This document shows positions 1 to 5,791 of a DNA stretch of 6,762 nucleotides, in pieces. Every line of letters begins with the position of its first letter. The stretch's first letter is position 1. The stretch comes from Deltaproteobacteria bacterium (lineage in GTDB: Bacteria > Myxococcota > Polyangia > Polyangiales > B10-G4), in NCBI GenBank assembly GCA_019312705.1, contig JAFDCW010000240.1, positions 1 through 6,762 of the forward strand. Direction: 5' to 3'. Both the position numbers and the translations under genes were made by a program. The notes beneath the pieces were generated by a model. It was given only the letters and a program-made list of their open reading frames with translations, was not told the origin of the DNA and did not search any database.

Positions 1-1
1 C

Positions 2-523
2 CTGGTGGCCTTCGGCGCGTTCTACAAGATGAGCAAGGAGCCTCTCCTTCGGGAGCTCCTCCGCTACGTGATCCAAGACGAAGCGCGCCACGTGCACTAC
101 GGCGTGCTGGCCCTTCGCGATCACATCAAGCTAGAGCTCAGTGAATCCGAGCGACGCGAGCGCGAGGACTGGACCTTCGAGGTCGCGCTCCTGATGAAGA
201 ACCGCTTCATGGCCTACGAGGTCTACGACGAGTGGTTCTCGGGGCTGATCACCCGGGCCCAATGGCGCAACGTGATGAACCACTCCCCCGGCATGGAGGA
301 GTTTCGCCAAGTGATGTTCAGCCGATTGGTCCCGAACCTCCGGGAAATTGGCCTGCTCAGCAAACGCATCCAGGGCCACTACGACCGCGTCGGGCTCATG
401 AAGTACTTCCACGGCGCAGCGGCTCCGGAGCTCACCGGGGACGCCATGATCGCCGAACTCGACGCGGATCTCTGGGAGCACCGCGGCCAGAAAAGAAGAA
501 AGGGCCAGACCACCGCGGCCTGA
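2..523 (+). CDS. Ferritin-like diiron-domain protein, C-terminal part (5' end outside window)
   Basis: The reading frame is open to the left edge (CTG at 2-4, then GTG at 5-7), so this is the C-terminal 173 residues of a longer protein; the GTG at 5 is probably not the true start. The fragment is mostly amphipathic helix. Near its start it carries D-E-A-R-H followed by V-H-Y (fragment residues 26-33). This is the E-x-x-H half-site that, in ferritin-like and ribonucleotide-reductase-like four-helix bundles (for example the AurF-type N-oxygenase family), supplies iron ligands from the later helices. The first half-site would lie upstream, outside the window. The C-terminus is basic (Q-K-R-R-K-G) and ends at TGA 521-523. 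The substrate cannot be told from this piece; an oxidase/oxygenase or an iron-handling protein are both possible. No gene follows in the same direction for 180 bp, so it is probably the last gene of its transcript. Confidence 0.75.
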   Translation: MVAFGAFYKMSKEPLLRELLRYVIQDEARHVHYGVLALRDHIKLELSESERREREDWTFEVALLMKNRFMAYEVYDEWFSGLITRAQWRNVMNHSPGMEEFRQVMFSRLVPNLREIGLLSKRIQGHYDRVGLMKYFHGAAAPELTGDAMIAELDADLWEHRGQKRRKGQTTAA

Positions 524-527
524 CCCT
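501..527 (+). terminator. Imperfect hairpin across the stop codon of the ferritin-like gene
   Basis: An 11-nt arm at 501-511 and one at 517-527 pair at 9 of 11 positions around a 5-nt loop, straddling the TGA at 521-523. No T-run follows on the + strand, so it is not a classical intrinsic terminator for this gene. The A-rich stretch just before it (491-503) would read as a U-rich tail only for a minus-strand transcript, and no minus-strand gene is seen here. A second small dyad, GACGAC-gt-GTCGTC, lies at 543-556. Either could slow or end transcription, but this is inference from base pairing only. Confidence 0.2.
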
Positions 528-703
528 CTCCTCGACGAACTCGACGACGTGTCGTCAGGTCCCCATCGCGCCGACAAATTCATGCGTGATTTCATGGAGC
601 AACGAGGCCTGGGCCGGAAGTCCTTTCCTCGGGGAGCGCTGCATCCTCTCGAGCCGGCCCGCTGTTCCGCCGAAAACGCCGACGGGCTGGTACAAGGATC
701 GCG
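524..703. other. Intergenic region between ferritin-like gene and aminopeptidase
   Basis: These 180 bp contain no convincing coding sequence. They hold the small dyad at 543-556 and, at the right end, a ribosome-binding site AAGGA at 694-698, five bases before the ATG at 704. I see no confident promoter hexamers. Confidence 0.6.
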
Positions 704-2089
704 ATGAAATACCTCAGCGCGAAGAAGACGGGCTCCACCCCGATCCACCTGGTCGAAAAGAAGAGCTTCGGGCGGTTCATCGGTCGCCAATCACCCCTCC
801 TCCGCAACTGGGCCGCGGCAAACGCCTTCGAAGGCCAAGCCGGCAAGCGGCTGCTCGTCCCGACGCGCTCCGGGAAGCTCGACGCGGTCGTCATCGGGGC
901 CCGCGGCAACGACCCGTGGGATTTTGCGCCGCTGCCGGCGGCACTACCGGCCGGGGACTATCACCTCGCGGGGCGCCTCAGCCCCGGCCTCGGCGAAAAC
1001 GCCGCCCTCGGCTGGGCTCTCGGCACGTACCGCTTCACCAAGTACAAGAAAGATGAGCGCCGCTACGCGACCCTCGGCTGGCCCCGGGGCGTCGACCGCG
1101 AAAAGGTCGCTCGACTCTTCACGGGCATCTGCCTTACCCGCGACCTCATCACCACACCCGCCAACGACATGGGCCCCGAGGAGCTCGCCGCCGCGGCGTT
1201 GACCTTGGCGGAAACGCACGGCGCCGAAGTGACGATGACCGTCGGCGACGATTTGCTCACCGAAAAGCTCCCGGCGATTCACGCTGTCGGCCGCGCCTCG
1301 GATCGGGCGCCGCGCCTCATCGACCTGCGCTGGGGGGACCCAAAGAAGCCCAAGCTAACCCTCGTGGGCAAGGGAGTGTGCTTCGACACCGGCGGCCTCG
1401 ACCTCAAGGGCGCCGCCAACATGAAGATGATGAAGAAGGACATGGGCGGCGCGGCCCTCGTCCTCGGCTTGGCCCACGCGATCATGGACTCGGGGCTCCC
1501 AGTCCGCCTCCGGGTCCTGGTCCCCGCCGTCGAAAACAGCGTCGGTGGCAATGCCTTCCGTCCCCTCGACGTCATCGATTCGCGCAAGGGCAAGACCATC
1601 GAGGTCGGCAATACCGACGCTGAAGGCCGCTTGGTGCTGTCCGACGCGCTCACCCTCGCCGACGAAGAACGCCCGGACCTCATCATCGACGCGGCGACGC
1701 TCACCGGCGCTGCGAGGGTCGCCCTCGGCACCACGCTCCCGGCGCTATTCAGCACCGACGACAAGGTCGCCGAGGACATCCTGAGCTCCGGCGTCACAGT
1801 GGGCGACCCCTTGTGGCGCATGCCGCTGCACGAGCCCTACCGACGCTATCTCGATAGCCCCGTCGCCGACCTCAACAACATCGCGAGCGTCTCCTATGGC
1901 GGCGCGATCACCGCAGCGCTCTTCCTGCGGGAGTTTGTGAGCAAGAAGCGCTCCTGGGTGCACATCGACACCATGGGCTACAACACCGGCAGCGCCGCCG
2001 GGAGACCCGCCGGCGGCGAGGCCATGGGCCTGCGGGCCCTCTACGCCATGCTCGAGAAGCGCTACCGCCGGCGCCGCCGCCGGAGCTGA
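704..2089 (+). CDS. Leucyl aminopeptidase family protein (peptidase family M17)
   Basis: A 461-residue cytosolic metallo-exopeptidase of the M17 (PepA/leucine aminopeptidase) family, which removes N-terminal residues using two metal ions. The active site can be read directly: G-K-G-V-C-F-D-T-G-G with metal ligands K223 and D228; catalytic K235 in G-L-D-L-K; D246 in K-K-D-M-G-G-A-A; and the family signature N-T-D-A-E-G-R-L at 303-310, giving D305, E307 and R309. The spacings match E. coli PepA (K270, D275, K282, D293, D352, E354, R356), so the enzyme should be active. Residues 1-140 form the more variable N-terminal domain and 141-450 the catalytic domain; the length is slightly short for the family (about 480-500). 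The ATG at 704 is supported by AAGGA five bases upstream. The C-terminus is an unusual arginine run (residues 453-460). M17 is firm; calling it pepA rather than another M17 subtype is not, so no symbol is given. Confidence 0.96.
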   Translation: MKYLSAKKTGSTPIHLVEKKSFGRFIGRQSPLLRNWAAANAFEGQAGKRLLVPTRSGKLDAVVIGARGNDPWDFAPLPAALPAGDYHLAGRLSPGLGENAALGWALGTYRFTKYKKDERRYATLGWPRGVDREKVARLFTGICLTRDLITTPANDMGPEELAAAALTLAETHGAEVTMTVGDDLLTEKLPAIHAVGRASDRAPRLIDLRWGDPKKPKLTLVGKGVCFDTGGLDLKGAANMKMMKKDMGGAALVLGLAHAIMDSGLPVRLRVLVPAVENSVGGNAFRPLDVIDSRKGKTIEVGNTDAEGRLVLSDALTLADEERPDLIIDAATLTGAARVALGTTLPALFSTDDKVAEDILSSGVTVGDPLWRMPLHEPYRRYLDSPVADLNNIASVSYGGAITAALFLREFVSKKRSWVHIDTMGYNTGSAAGRPAGGEAMGLRALYAMLEKRYRRRRRRS

Positions 2090-2108
2090 CGGCGCAGCCG
2101 TAGCCGTC
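2088..2108. terminator. Short hairpin in the convergent gap after the aminopeptidase
   Basis: GACGGC (2088-2093) and GCCGTC (2103-2108) form a perfect 6-bp stem with a 9-nt loop. It starts within the aminopeptidase stop codon and lies in the 32-bp gap between two convergent genes. There is no T-tract on either side, so it is only a candidate bidirectional transcription barrier. Confidence 0.2.
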
Positions 2109-2121
2109 GGAGCGACTCAGG

Positions 2122-3192
2122 TCACGGGCAGGGGCGGCCGCAGACGAGGACGCCGCCCGGGCAGGTGAGTGCAGCCGGGCAGGAGAGAATCCGACACGGC
2201 CCAGCGCGCACGCAGGTGAGGGCGCAGCTCGCGCTGCCCTCGCACGCGACTTCGCAGCGATTGGTGTCGGTGCACGTGAGATCACAAGTGCTGCCGTCCC
2301 GGCACACGACATCGGTCTGACGACGCCGGACCGAATTGACCGTGCAAGTAGCACCGCTAGCGCAGGTCACCGAGACGTCGCGCCCGTCGGTCGCGGACAC
2401 GTCGCAGCCGGTCCCCTCACAGGTGACGTCGCAGACGCTGCCCATCGCGCAGGCGACATCACAGAAGCCCTCGGTGCACGTGCAAGGCGTCGTGCAATCG
2501 AGGGGCACCCGTCCCCCGTCGCCGGACGAGTCGATGGACGAGTCGATGGACGAGTCGATGGACGAGTCGATGGACGAGTCGATGGACGAGTCGATGGCCG
2601 AGTCTCCCGCATCGGAGCCCGTGTCGGCCGCATCCATCCCGGAATCGGCGATCGTCGAATCCATCACCCCGCTGTCGAGGAGCTCACCGCCGCCGTCGAC
2701 TGGGCGCAGGGTGTCCGGGTCGACGACATCGGAGACGCAGCCGAGCTCGGTGCACGTCCGCTCCATCGGGCAGACGACCTCCTCGCAGGCCCGGGCGATG
2801 AACATCGGCAAGAGCAGCGTCTGCTCAGAGATGAAGCCCGTGACGGCCCGGCGCGTCGAGAGCAGCCGCCCGCCACGGCCCATGGCGTCGACCTCGACGA
2901 CGATCCGGCGGTCCGCGTCGTTGCCCACGGGCACGATGCCAAAAGACAAGGGCACCGCGAATCGGGTCGGGTCCGTGGGGTCGACAACGTCGGTCAGAAC
3001 GAACTCGCTCGTCGAGATTTCCTGGCCGTCCGTGTCGCTGACGCGGGCTTGGACCAGGCCCATCTCGGTGGGCACGGCGTAGTCGGTATGGATCAGGACG
3101 ACGAGCTGGGTCGTCGGCGATTCGCAGCCACCGGCCGAGAGGACCAAGAACGCGGCCCAAAGACCGGCTCGTACTGCGCAAGAATGGCTCAT
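2122..3192 (-). CDS. Predicted lipoprotein with DSSI tandem repeat and Cys-rich C-terminal domain
   Basis: A 356-residue protein of unrecognised function. The start chosen is the ATG at 3192, because it begins a lipoprotein signal: a short n-region with R8, a hydrophobic core L11-A20, then S-A-G-G-C with the lipidation cysteine at 23. An in-frame ATG at 3276 would add 28 unlikely residues before the signal and is rejected. Residue 24 is Glu, not the Asp that retains lipoproteins in the inner membrane of E. coli, so outer-membrane or surface location is likely. Residues 25-155 look like a compact beta-rich domain with a few cysteines. Residues 160-230 are an acidic Asp/Ser/Gly linker containing six perfect I-D-S-S units. 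Residues 233-355 hold 22 cysteines in C-x3-C and C-x5-C spacing, probably a disulfide-stapled extracellular domain. No Shine-Dalgarno is seen; CCTCC precedes the ATG instead. The gene diverges from the kinase at 3430. Confidence 0.85.
   Translation of the reverse strand: MSHSCAVRAGLWAAFLVLSAGGCESPTTQLVVLIHTDYAVPTEMGLVQARVSDTDGQEISTSEFVLTDVVDPTDPTRFAVPLSFGIVPVGNDADRRIVVEVDAMGRGGRLLSTRRAVTGFISEQTLLLPMFIARACEEVVCPMERTCTELGCVSDVVDPDTLRPVDGGGELLDSGVMDSTIADSGMDAADTGSDAGDSAIDSSIDSSIDSSIDSSIDSSIDSSGDGGRVPLDCTTPCTCTEGFCDVACAMGSVCDVTCEGTGCDVSATDGRDVSVTCASGATCTVNSVRRRQTDVVCRDGSTCDLTCTDTNRCEVACEGSASCALTCVRAGPCRILSCPAALTCPGGVLVCGRPCP
2525..2596 (-). repeat. Six perfect 12-bp tandem repeats inside the lipoprotein gene
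   Basis: The unit GACGAGTCGATG (+ strand) is repeated six times without a mismatch (72 bp), followed by a degenerate seventh unit from 2597. On the coding (minus) strand each unit encodes four residues, I-D-S-S in the protein frame. Because 12 is a multiple of three, gain or loss of units changes linker length without breaking the reading frame. Perfect identity between units points to recent slippage expansion or ongoing length variation. Confidence 0.97.
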
Positions 3193-3215
3193 GGAGGCAC
3201 CGGAGGATTCTCTCC

Positions 3216-3240
3216 AACCCGTCCAGTGTACCGTGTTTCC
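3216..3240 (-). promoter_or_regulatory. Candidate promoter of the lipoprotein gene
   Basis: On the minus strand GGAAAC (3240-3235) is followed after 15 bases by GGTT (3219-3216), 23 bases before the ATG at 3192. The duplicated copy keeps the same layout: AGAAAC (3400-3395), 15 bases, CGTT (3379-3376). GAAAC with a 15-16-base spacer resembles ECF sigma-factor promoters. An alternative reading is a -10-like TACACT at 3230-3225, which is TAGAGT in the copy, so the TA-A-T positions are retained. No good -35 goes with that reading. Confidence 0.28.
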
Positions 3241-3277
3241 AAAGCGGCGGGCCCGGTCGGGCCGTGAGAAGGCCAAT

Positions 3278-3347
3278 GAGGCCGCCGGCCAATAGAACCA
3301 TGAAGCGCCGCCACGAAACCGGCCTGCACGGCGGAAGATCGGCCCAT
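3278..3347 (-). pseudogene. Decayed second copy of the lipoprotein N-terminus
   Basis: Read from the ATG at 3347, this gives M-G-R-S-S-A-V-Q-A-G-F-V-A-A, matching M-S-H-S-C-A-V-R-A-G-L-W-A-A of the intact gene. An extra base (C on the minus strand, position 3305) then shifts the frame. Past it, the similarity resumes as F-M-V-L-L-A-G-G-L against F-L-V-L-S-A-G-G-C, so the lipobox cysteine is replaced as well. After this the similarity ends and the sequence runs into the leader of the intact gene. It looks like the 5' remnant of a tandem paralogue whose body was deleted. An alternative is a duplicated promoter fragment with no coding role; the codon-position pattern of differences favours an originally coding copy. 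Confidence 0.6.
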
Positions 3348-3365
3348 CGAGGCACCAAGGGGCTC

Positions 3366-3394
3366 TTGACCACGCAACGTCTCCACTCTAGCGT
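3366..3394 (+). promoter_or_regulatory. Candidate sigma-70-type promoter of the kinase gene
   Basis: TTGACC at 3366-3371 matches the -35 consensus at five of six positions. After a 17-base spacer comes TAGCGT at 3389-3394, which matches the -10 consensus at only three of six. The start codon at 3430 is 35 bases further on, a normal leader length. The site overlaps copy B of the duplicated leader, and the -35 has no counterpart in copy A. Supported only by hexamer resemblance and position. Confidence 0.28.
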
Positions 3395-3429
3395 GTTTCT
3401 AAGGCTTCGGTGTTCATCGGTCGGTCCAC

Positions 3430-4815
3430 ATGCCCATTCTGACGGAGGAGGAGCGCATCGGGACGCTGCTCGCGGGGCGCTATCAACTCGACGCGATCCT
3501 CGGTCGCGGGGGCCAGGGGATCGTCTTCGACGCGACCCACAACTGGACCGGCCGAAACGTCGCCGTGAAGCTCCTCAAGCCGGAGTACTCCCGGGACTTG
3601 GACCTCACTCGGCGATTTCTCCAGGAAGCCCGGGCCGCGGCGGGCCTCAGCCACCCCAACGTCGTCCAGGTCCTCGACATGGGCAACGAGAGCGACGGCA
3701 CGGTCCACCTCGTCCTCGAGCGTCTGCACGGCATGTCTCTCGGCCGCCGCCTCGAAGAGCAGGCGACCCTCCCCCCCGAGGAGACGCTGAAGATCCTGAT
3801 CCCGATCATGGACGCCCTGCGCCTCGCCCATGACCGCGGGATCATTCACCGCGACCTGAAGCCTGACAACATCTACCTGCACCGCGATGACACCGAGCGC
3901 ATGAGCCCGAAGCTCCTCGACTTCGGCATGTCGAAGATGGTCGACGCCGCCTGGGGCACTTCGACCCAAACGGGAACCGTCATCGGCACGCCCTTCTACA
4001 TGTCGCCAGAACAAGCCGACGGCCGGAAAGAGCAGGGACCGCAGTCCGATGTGTGGTCGATGGGGGTGATCCTCTATCGGTGTCTCACAGGCGACCTGCC
4101 CTTCTACTCCGACTCCCCGACGAAGCTGCTCCTCGAGATCGTCCGAGCACAGCCCACGCCCACCGCGGAACGTAACCCGGAGGTACCGGAAGGTCTCGCC
4201 CGAGTCACCGACCGCTGCCTTGCGGACGAGCTCGACGAACGGTGGCCGTCGATGGAGGCGCTCATCGAGGCCCTCCGCGACGCCGCCAAGGAGGCCGGGA
4301 TCCCTTTCCCGGCGGTCCCCGACGCAGACGCGACGCCGCCGCCGCCGGCCTCCTTCGACCCCGGGCCCCGGCGCGACCCGGAGACGAATCGGCCCCGGGC
4401 CCTGCTCGTCGGCGCCGCAGTGGCCGCCCTCGTCATCGGGGGCGTCGGCGTCTGGATGGCCCAACGGGCGGATGCGGACCGCGCCGCATCCGCCGCATCC
4501 GAGGCCCAAGAGGCATTTGCCGCGCCGGAAACCATCCCGAGCACCGCCCCGGAACCCGCCCTCCCGGAAACGCCGTCCCCGGAAGGTGAAGCCCCCGCAG
4601 AAGCCAATCCCGAAACCGCCGCCGACCCAGAAGAGGCCGCGCAGACGGCGACGGTGGATCCCGAGCGCCGACCGCTGCCGCGGGAGAACCTTGTCCACAT
4701 GGCGGGTTCACGAGGTATGATGCACTCATCGCCCGATACGCCCAGCATGGTTCCGCGAGCCACCAGAACCGCGATGGGGACCATGCGCCTGCCGGGGATC
4801 GCCGAAGACTGGTAG
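3430..4815 (+). CDS. Transmembrane Hanks-type serine/threonine protein kinase
   Basis: A 461-residue PknB-like eukaryotic-type kinase that transfers phosphate from ATP to Ser/Thr of partner proteins at the inner membrane. All key elements are visible: glycine loop G-R-G-G-Q-G (25-30), ATP-anchoring K47 in V-A-V-K, alpha-C E66, catalytic loop H-R-D-L-K-P-D-N (140-147, D142), D-F-G (164-166), G-T-P-F-Y-M-S-P-E-Q (187-195), and D-V-W-S (207-210). It is an RD kinase and should be active and activated by activation-loop phosphorylation. The kinase domain ends near 285. A Pro-rich linker leads to one membrane helix at about 324-343, then a Pro/Ala/Glu-rich extracytoplasmic tail (350-420). The last 41 residues are Met-rich with less biased third positions, so the true C-terminus is doubtful (see the junction finding). 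The ATG at 3430 lacks a Shine-Dalgarno but begins 17 residues before the typical G-R-Y kinase start. The PEGA gene follows directly. Confidence 0.95.
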   Translation: MPILTEEERIGTLLAGRYQLDAILGRGGQGIVFDATHNWTGRNVAVKLLKPEYSRDLDLTRRFLQEARAAAGLSHPNVVQVLDMGNESDGTVHLVLERLHGMSLGRRLEEQATLPPEETLKILIPIMDALRLAHDRGIIHRDLKPDNIYLHRDDTERMSPKLLDFGMSKMVDAAWGTSTQTGTVIGTPFYMSPEQADGRKEQGPQSDVWSMGVILYRCLTGDLPFYSDSPTKLLLEIVRAQPTPTAERNPEVPEGLARVTDRCLADELDERWPSMEALIEALRDAAKEAGIPFPAVPDADATPPPPASFDPGPRRDPETNRPRALLVGAAVAALVIGGVGVWMAQRADADRAASAASEAQEAFAAPETIPSTAPEPALPETPSPEGEAPAEANPETAADPEEAAQTATVDPERRPLPRENLVHMAGSRGMMHSSPDTPSMVPRATRTAMGTMRLPGIAEDW

Positions 4816-4841
4816 CGACGACGCTCGGGCCGACCGCCATC

Positions 4842-5780
4842 GTGCTCATCGGCCTCAGCCTCTGTCTCTCGGGCACGGCTGCGGCCCAGGACAGCTCGCC
4901 GGAGCCCGATACCTCCGCAACCGCCGAAGAAGCGCGGGAACTCTTTGGCCGCGGGGTCGAGCTCAGTCGCGAAGAGCGCTGGGGAGAAGCGATCGAGTAC
5001 TTCCGGCGCTCGGCCGCAGTCGCGCCTCGTCCGAGCACGACCTTCAACATCGCCCTCGCTCTCTTGCGCCTCGGCAAGCCGAACGAGGCCAAGGCGATGC
5101 TCACCCTCTACCTCACCCAATCCGAGGGCATCGAGCGTGAGGACGTGCGCCGCGCCCAATCCGCCGAGCTCATGGACCTCGCCGAGTCCTCGATCGCCAC
5201 TCTGACCCTCGAAGTCTCACCACCCGAGACCGCGCTTCGGGTCGACGGCGTACTCGTCGAGGGCGCCGGAGGCACCCGCGTCCTCTCCCTCGACCCCGGC
5301 GCCCACGCCATCCGCGGAACCCTCGAGGGTTTCACCCCGGGCACCCTCGAGCTCTCGCTCTTGGAGGGCGCCCAGGTCGCCGAGTCCCTCTCCCTCGCAG
5401 CGCGCACAGACCCGGCCCGGGTGCGCATCACGTCGAACGTCACCAGCGCCTCGATTCAAATCGACGGAGAGGAAGTCGGGCGCGGATCTTACGCCGGCGA
5501 ACTCGACGCCGGAAGCTATCGCATCGACGTCCGAGCCGAGGAATACGAGCCCTACCGTCGAGATCTCGAAGTCTCGCCCCTCGATCGCGTCAACGTGACG
5601 GCCTCGCTCGCGCGAATCGATTCGGACAGCGTGTGGAGAAACCCATGGCTCTGGGTCGCGGTCGGCGTCGTGGTGCTCGGCGCGGGTATCGGCGTCGGCG
5701 TCGGCGTCGCCTCGTCAGGGACGGCCCCGGCCTACGGCGGCACGACCGGGGTGGTGCTCCAAGGCCTCACCGGCCGCTGA
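4842..5780 (+). CDS. TPR-like, PEGA-repeat envelope protein with C-terminal membrane helix
   Basis: About 312 residues from the GTG at 4842. After a secretion signal ending in G-T-A-A-A-Q, residues 27-95 form TPR-like helix pairs (A-R-E-L-F-G-R-G, W-G-E-A-I-E-Y-F, then a second pair ending E-A-K-A-M-L). Two PEGA-type beta modules follow: 117-187 (V-S-P-P-E-T-A-L-R-V-D-G, then L-D-P-G-A-H) and 190-257 (I-T-S-N-V-T-S-A-S-I-Q-I-D-G, then L-D-A-G-S-Y-R-I). A hydrophobic, Gly/Val-rich segment at 268-291 looks like a membrane anchor, with a short tail after it. PEGA modules occur in surface or envelope proteins and often accompany Ser/Thr kinases in myxobacteria, so a role as extracytoplasmic partner of the upstream kinase is likely (inference). 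The start is doubtful: the GTG has no Shine-Dalgarno and no basic n-region, while R-R-R-L-V-A-T-T lies in frame just upstream with no start codon. Confidence 0.85.
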   Translation: MLIGLSLCLSGTAAAQDSSPEPDTSATAEEARELFGRGVELSREERWGEAIEYFRRSAAVAPRPSTTFNIALALLRLGKPNEAKAMLTLYLTQSEGIEREDVRRAQSAELMDLAESSIATLTLEVSPPETALRVDGVLVEGAGGTRVLSLDPGAHAIRGTLEGFTPGTLELSLLEGAQVAESLSLAARTDPARVRITSNVTSASIQIDGEEVGRGSYAGELDAGSYRIDVRAEEYEPYRRDLEVSPLDRVNVTASLARIDSDSVWRNPWLWVAVGVVVLGAGIGVGVGVASSGTAPAYGGTTGVVLQGLTGR

Positions 5781-5791
5781 GCGGATGAGCC

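Larger units (their letters stand above)
3124..3405 (-). repeat. Imperfect direct duplication of the lipoprotein promoter, start and signal-peptide region
   Basis: Copy A is 3124-3245 (leader plus first 23 codons of the intact lipoprotein gene) and copy B is 3278-3405; the two ATGs lie 155 bp apart (3192 and 3347). Aligned by hand, the 69-nt coding parts agree at about 49 positions, allowing one extra base in copy B, and many differences fall at third codon positions. In the leaders, GGTGCCTC immediately before the ATG is shared, and a distal block containing GAAACACG and a TAnAnT-like hexamer is about 19/24 identical. Confidence 0.75.

Noticed and set aside
131..790. Minus-strand open frame across the ferritin-like gene and the gap after it
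   Set aside because: No recognisable domain, it opposes a real diiron motif frame, and it runs through non-coding sequence into the aminopeptidase start.
2336..3082. Long + strand open frame opposite the lipoprotein gene, with a repeated M-D-E-S pattern
   Set aside because: It is the antisense reading of the 12-bp repeat and its GC-rich surroundings. The minus frame has a lipoprotein signal, a lipobox and a structured Cys pattern; the + frame has none of these.
3193..3205. GGAGG-like runs next to the minus-strand starts at 3192 and 6514 taken as Shine-Dalgarno sites
   Set aside because: They are on the + strand. On the coding strand they read CCTCC, the anti-Shine-Dalgarno sense, so they cannot serve these genes.
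4104..5159. Long minus-strand open frame opposite the kinase and PEGA genes
   Set aside because: Low-complexity Ala/Arg/Ser/Gly composition with no motif, lying opposite a kinase with every catalytic residue. A shadow of GC-rich third positions.
5691..5708. Three GGCGTC units at the end of the PEGA gene
   Set aside because: Too short to count as a meaningful repeat; it simply encodes the Gly-Val stretch of the membrane helix.
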